A DNA stretch of 8,722 bases from Phocaeicola_A sp045647865 (GTDB lineage Bacteria > Bacteroidota > Bacteroidia > Bacteroidales > Bacteroidaceae), in contig JAZRMW010000049.1 in assembly GCA_045647865.1 (NCBI GenBank), positions 1 to 8,722 on the forward strand, written 5' to 3'. The position numbers were made by a program, and so were the translations under genes. Position 1 is the first letter of the stretch, and every line of letters starts with the position of its first letter. This document shows positions 7,057-8,722 of the stretch, piece by piece. The notes under the pieces were generated by a model that saw only the letters and a program-made list of their open reading frames with translations, was not told where the DNA came from and searched no databases.

Positions 7057-7563
7057 TTACAGCGGATTATTTCCGTCATCATTGCCACTGCCTCCGGTGT
7101 TGCTTCCTGAAGAGCCACCAGTGCCCTCCTCCTCAGCGCCTTCATCGGCCTTCTTCTTCTCCTCCGCTCCCCAGAGGAACCAGTTCACCGCCGTGGGCTG
7201 ACAACTGCGGGTGGCCACCGTACCGTCCGCATTGCGCGAGGTCTCGGGCACGAATCTCACGCGGACGCTATTGATCTGTGCGGGGCTCACCTTCTCGATG
7301 TTCTCCACCCCCTGCTTCTGTGCGTTGATGGTGTAGCGGAAGCTACCCAATCCCTCGAGGTGCACACTGCGTCCCTCGGCCATGTAGGTGCTCATCACCA
7401 TGCCCAGCTCGCTCAGCACCGCGCGTGCGTCGGAGAGCGTCACCGTCGAGCGGTCGCTCAGCGCCTGTGCCAATTGTTTCGTACTCACCTGCTTGCCCAC
7501 GATTACTGCCTCGGGATAGAACAGGCCATTTCTTTTCTTCTGTCTTGGTTTGTAAAATGCCAT
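7057..7563 (-). CDS. HU-like (HU-HIG type) DNA-binding protein with acidic Gly/Ser tail
   Basis: A 168-residue member of the long HU-like proteins of Bacteroidetes, expected to bind and bend DNA as a dimer in the cytoplasm. Residues 1-122 carry the HU-type domain: a basic start (YKPRQKKRNGLFYP), the helical part with STKQLAQALSDRSTVTLSDARAVL read across 27-50, then GRSVHLEGLGSFRYTI (64-79), which matches the strand pair and GxGxF turn of HU proteins. RVRFVPETSRN (101-111) is near the end of the core. Residues 133-168 are a charged then Gly/Ser/Asn-rich disordered tail (EEKKKADEGAEEEG, GGSSGSNTGG). There is no classic ribosome site; the leader is A-rich and a long C/T tract (7612-7635) lies about 50 bp upstream. 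Proteins of this type are often found near smalltalk peptides, and in many genomes near an N-acetylmuramoyl-L-alanine amidase (from memory). I find no amidase in the window. Confidence 0.88.
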   Translation of the reverse strand: MAFYKPRQKKRNGLFYPEAVIVGKQVSTKQLAQALSDRSTVTLSDARAVLSELGMVMSTYMAEGRSVHLEGLGSFRYTINAQKQGVENIEKVSPAQINSVRVRFVPETSRNADGTVATRSCQPTAVNWFLWGAEEKKKADEGAEEEGTGGSSGSNTGGSGNDDGNNPL

Positions 7564-7645
7564 AGTTTTTTGATTTTTAAAAGGTTAGTTGATTTGAATG
7601 TTTTTTTCTTTGAGGAGGGGGAGGGGGGGGAGAGGAATTGTTTTT

Positions 7646-7667
7646 AGGAGTTCAGGAGTTCAGGAGT
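7646..7667. repeat. AGGAGTTC tandem octamer, left arm
   Basis: The octamer AGGAGTTC occurs twice in tandem, followed by a truncated third copy. Its reverse complement, GAACTCCT, is the core of the larger array at 7881-7976. The two arrays therefore face each other and bound about 210 bp of hairpin-rich sequence. Confidence 0.85.
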
Positions 7668-7701
7668 GACGCTTCGCTTAGGCGTAGCAAGGCTCGTAGA
7701 A

Positions 7702-7755
7702 AGAAGCACTAGATGTGCTTCTGTGCCGTAGCGAGGGGAGCACAGTGCTCTGTGC
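7702..7755. repeat. Two adjacent perfect hairpins
   Basis: AGAAGCAC (7702-7709) and GTGCTTCT (7715-7722) form an 8-bp stem with a 5-base loop. GCACAG (7740-7745) and CTGTGC (7750-7755) form a 6-bp stem with a 4-base loop. Between them is CCGTAGCGAG, related to the GCGTAGCAAG at 7682-7691. The block is enclosed by the inverted octamer arrays. Function unknown. Confidence 0.75.
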
Positions 7756-7822
7756 GACGGGGCTCCGAAGGAGTGCAGACGATAGTGCTGCTTGCATGGT
7801 GTCTTCCTCCTCTAATTTTTTA

Positions 7823-7849
7823 GACGCGGATTGCGCGGATGACGCGGAT
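7823..7849. repeat. Triple 9-bp tandem unit GACGCGGAT
   Basis: GACGCGGAT, TGCGCGGAT and GACGCGGAT follow one another without gaps. I recall similar 'gcggatgacgcggatt' strings as common intergenic repeats in Bacteroidetes; this is from memory, not checked here. Confidence 0.8.
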
Positions 7850-7880
7850 TCTTTCTGTTTCTCAGAGTCAAAACTATTGT

Positions 7881-7980
7881 CTGAACTCCTGAACTTCTGA
7901 ACTCCTGAACTCCTTGAAAAACTCTCCTGAACTTCTGAACTCCTTGAAAAACTCTCCTGAACTCCTAAAAAACTCTCCTA
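7881..7980. repeat. CTGAACTC octamers leading into a 30-bp tandem repeat
   Basis: Octamers CTGAACTC/CTGAACTT repeat from 7881. From 7897 the period becomes 30 bp: 7897-7925 and 7927-7955 are nearly identical (CTGAACTYCTGAACTCCTTG, then AAAAACTCT). A third copy from 7957 is shortened and ends in CCTAAA. Spacers between copies are one base, and no unique spacer sequence is present, so this is not a CRISPR array. Confidence 0.88.
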
Positions 7981-8089
7981 AAATACCTTCCCCCTGTCCT
8001 CGTCCCCCCTTACCTTTGGCCTGAGGCAGGCTCTCCCTTGGATTCGTCTCCCTCTTGCTCTTTTTCCTTCGGGAGGATTAGAGGGTGCT

Positions 8090-8185
8090 TTATATGCAGC
8101 TCACCACTCCGAGGCTCGTGCCGATAGCCGTAAGGATGGTTATCAGCGTCTGAATCACCAGTTTCCAGATGTCTTTCTTTTCCAT
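8090..8185 (-). CDS. Smalltalk-family peptide, 31 residues
   Basis: A tiny reading frame running ATG (8185) to TAA (8090). It encodes MEKKDIWKLVIQTLITILTA followed by IGTSLGVVSCI. The layout is a short charged head (residues 1-8), then one hydrophobic span of about 20 residues, ending in Ser-Cys-Ile. This matches what I remember of the 'smalltalk protein' family of Bacteroides and Prevotella, whose members are about 32 residues long. The function is unknown. The topology suggests a single-pass inner-membrane peptide. The VVSC ending resembles a lipobox, but no residues beyond one follow the Cys, so lipidation is doubtful. A strong promoter match and an 88-base leader support expression. The HU-like gene is next downstream in the same direction, the partnership usual for the family. 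The frame is too short for ordinary gene finders. Confidence 0.85.
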   Translation of the reverse strand: MEKKDIWKLVIQTLITILTAIGTSLGVVSCI

Positions 8186-8209
8186 AGTTTTGATTTATGA
8201 TTTATGACT

Positions 8210-8231
8210 GCGTAGCTGATGAGAGCTGCGC
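8210..8231 (-). promoter_or_regulatory. Hairpin in the smalltalk leader
   Basis: GCGTAGCT (8210-8217) and AGCTGCGC (8224-8231) form an 8-bp stem with one mismatch and a 6-base loop. On the minus-strand transcript it lies 25 bases before the smalltalk ATG. It is followed by two ATTTATG-type units next to the start codon. It could affect translation, or it could simply be a repeat remnant. Confidence 0.45.
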
Positions 8232-8265
8232 TCGAACTAATTATGATTTCTCTCACTGTTTTTTT

Positions 8266-8275
8266 TGACCGGTCA
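8266..8275. promoter_or_regulatory. Perfect palindrome TGACCGGTCA at the smalltalk transcription start
   Basis: TGACCGGTCA is a 10-bp perfect palindrome beginning about 6 bases downstream of the -7 box, so it covers the expected transcription start. A run of eight T (plus strand) adjoins it. The position is suitable for a repressor operator, but no regulator gene is in the window and the site is single, so this is inference. Confidence 0.45.
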
Positions 8276-8280
8276 CATTG

Positions 8281-8312
8281 CAAAGATACCATTCTCAGCC
8301 CAAGGATGTCAA
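8281..8312 (-). promoter_or_regulatory. Bacteroidetes-type promoter for smalltalk
   Basis: On the minus strand TTG (8312-8310), a 21-base spacer, then TATCTTTG (8288-8281). Both parts and the spacing agree with the Bacteroidetes housekeeping promoter (TTG/TTTG, 19-21 bases, TAnnTTTG). Transcription would start near 8274, giving a leader of about 88 bases before the smalltalk ATG. The HU-like gene may be read from the same promoter. Confidence 0.72.
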
Positions 8313-8360
8313 GAGGCAGTGCCGTTTTGGCGGAAAATTAACACTCCGTGGCGGTGTCGC

Positions 8361-8387
8361 TTCTGAGCGTAGCGAAGAATCTGAGAG
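8361..8387. repeat. TTCTGAGCGTAGCGAAGAAT repeat scrap
   Basis: The sequence contains TCTGAGCG and TCTGAGAGCG around AGCGAAGAA. I recall this wording ('attcttcgctacgctcagaa') as a short dispersed repeat in many genomes, and it translates to LRSQILRYAQ on the minus strand. The identification with a known dispersed family is from memory. Confidence 0.5.
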
Positions 8388-8550
8388 CGCAAGCAAAGCA
8401 TTGTCCTGCCGCCGTTTGCAGATACTCGGTTCCCCCTCAGAATGGTGAAATGAAGGCCGCTTTTTTTACTCCGCATTTTTGTGCCGTTTAACACTTTGTT
8501 TTCCGTGATTTGTAAGGATAATTCAACTGTGAAGTAAGAATCCAATACTA

Positions 8551-8564
8551 AGTGAAGAGTGAAG
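8551..8564. repeat. Tandem heptamer AGTGAAG x2
   Basis: AGTGAAGAGTGAAG is two exact copies of a 7-bp unit. It is a short example of the same style of unit repeat seen elsewhere in this window but with a different sequence. Confidence 0.6.
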
Positions 8565-8649
8565 CGTTTTTTGAAGTCATCCCAACCGTACAAAGTCAAC
8601 TTTCTTAGGAAAGGTAGCAACCCTTTTAGGGGGGAGACGCGTTACAGTG

Positions 8650-8663
8650 TGACAGATGACAGT
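8650..8663. repeat. Tandem heptamer TGACAGA / TGACAGT
   Basis: Two 7-bp units follow each other, differing only at the last base. TTACAGTG at 8642-8649 is a degenerate neighbour. It could be a binding-site array or another repeat scrap. Confidence 0.55.
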
Positions 8664-8722
8664 TAGGTAAAAATGAAAATAAATATGTCGGTGTGGAAAC
8701 TTATATTATATATATTATATAT

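Larger units (their letters stand above)
7564..8089. other. Gene-free spacer between HU and smalltalk, dominated by repeats
   Basis: No reading frame here has protein-like composition on either strand. The stretch contains a purine tract at 7612-7635, three AGGAGTTC units at 7646-7667, hairpins at 7702-7755, a triple GCGGAT unit at 7823-7849 and a 30-bp tandem repeat at 7897-7976. A small GCCTG-CCT-CAGGC hairpin lies near 8020-8033, downstream of smalltalk. Whether the smalltalk transcript crosses this spacer into HU cannot be told. Confidence 0.7.
8186..8722. other. Gene-free region upstream of smalltalk
   Basis: It contains the smalltalk leader and promoter, then repeat scraps at 8361-8387, 8551-8564 and 8650-8663, and ends in an AT-only tract (8700-8722). 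A plus-strand frame from ATG 8673 (MKINMSVWKLILY) remains open to the window edge, but it runs into the AT tract and has only 16 codons, so I do not call it a gene. A 103-codon minus-strand frame overlaps the promoter and is rejected. Confidence 0.6.

Noticed and set aside
7682..7760. Possible tRNA or small structured RNA gene in the hairpin block
   Set aside because: No cloverleaf, T-loop motif or CCA end is visible, and the hairpins are too small and independent for a recognisable RNA family.
7881..7980. Possible CRISPR array
   Set aside because: The repeats are tandem with no unique spacers of constant length, and no cas gene is present.
7564..8089. Remnant of an N-acetylmuramoyl-L-alanine amidase, the usual companion of HU and smalltalk
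   Set aside because: I read this strand and found stops and repeat sequence only; no amidase-like motif is present.
8309..8620. A 103-codon minus-strand reading frame upstream of smalltalk
   Set aside because: Its end overlaps the smalltalk promoter, its C-terminal part is the translated dispersed repeat (LRSQILRYAQ), it contains an AGTGAAG repeat, and the protein resembles nothing I know.
8673..8722. Start of a plus-strand gene running off the right edge
   Set aside because: Only 16 codons are visible and most of them fall in an AT-only tract, so coding cannot be supported.

Overview
The window looks like a chromosomal segment of a Bacteroidales bacterium, most likely Prevotellaceae (Prevotella/Segatella-like). 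The signs are the short AT-rich spacers before start codons instead of Shine-Dalgarno sites, two boxes matching the Bacteroidetes TAnnTTTG promoter element, a C-terminal sorting tail of the 'GIYIVGKKKV' kind, an HU-like protein of the Bacteroidetes type with an acidic Gly/Ser tail, and a 31-residue 'smalltalk' peptide gene. The genus is inferred, not proven. All five recognised genes are on the minus strand, so the locus reads from right to left.

Right part (about 7057-8722): a small gene for a smalltalk-family peptide (8090-8185) lies behind a good promoter (TTG-N21-TATCTTTG) with a perfect palindrome at the expected transcription start. About 530 bp downstream is an HU-like DNA-binding protein (7057-7563). 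The spacer between them is non-coding and packed with short-unit repeats and hairpins. The 537 bp upstream of smalltalk hold no convincing gene, only its promoter, palindromes and scraps of 7-9 bp repeats. A GC-rich fold-back sequence follows the HU stop codon directly.

Middle and left part (466-6857): a three-gene carbohydrate cluster reads GH53 endo-beta-1,4-galactanase lipoprotein, then a large multidomain PL11 rhamnogalacturonan lyase, then a GH43 glycosidase. A TACATTTG box precedes GH53. The gaps are 52 and 124 bp with no evident terminator, so co-transcription is likely. Together the enzymes fit attack on pectic rhamnogalacturonan I: GH53 cuts beta-1,4-galactan side chains, PL11 cleaves the rhamnose-galacturonate backbone, and GH43 would remove arabinose or xylose. 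No SusC/SusD pair, regulator or transporter lies in the window, so if this is a polysaccharide utilisation locus its core is elsewhere.

The left edge (1-465) has no gene. It holds a direct-repeat pair around a hairpin, a second terminator-like hairpin, and a 179-bp element with 19-bp inverted ends and a nested palindromic interior that resembles a MITE.

The most unusual theme is repetitive DNA. At least five distinct families of 7-9 bp units sit between genes. A further family, built around 'CTTGTAGC/ACTCGTAGC', has entered the GH43 coding sequence twice without breaking the frame, giving two low-complexity segments in the protein.
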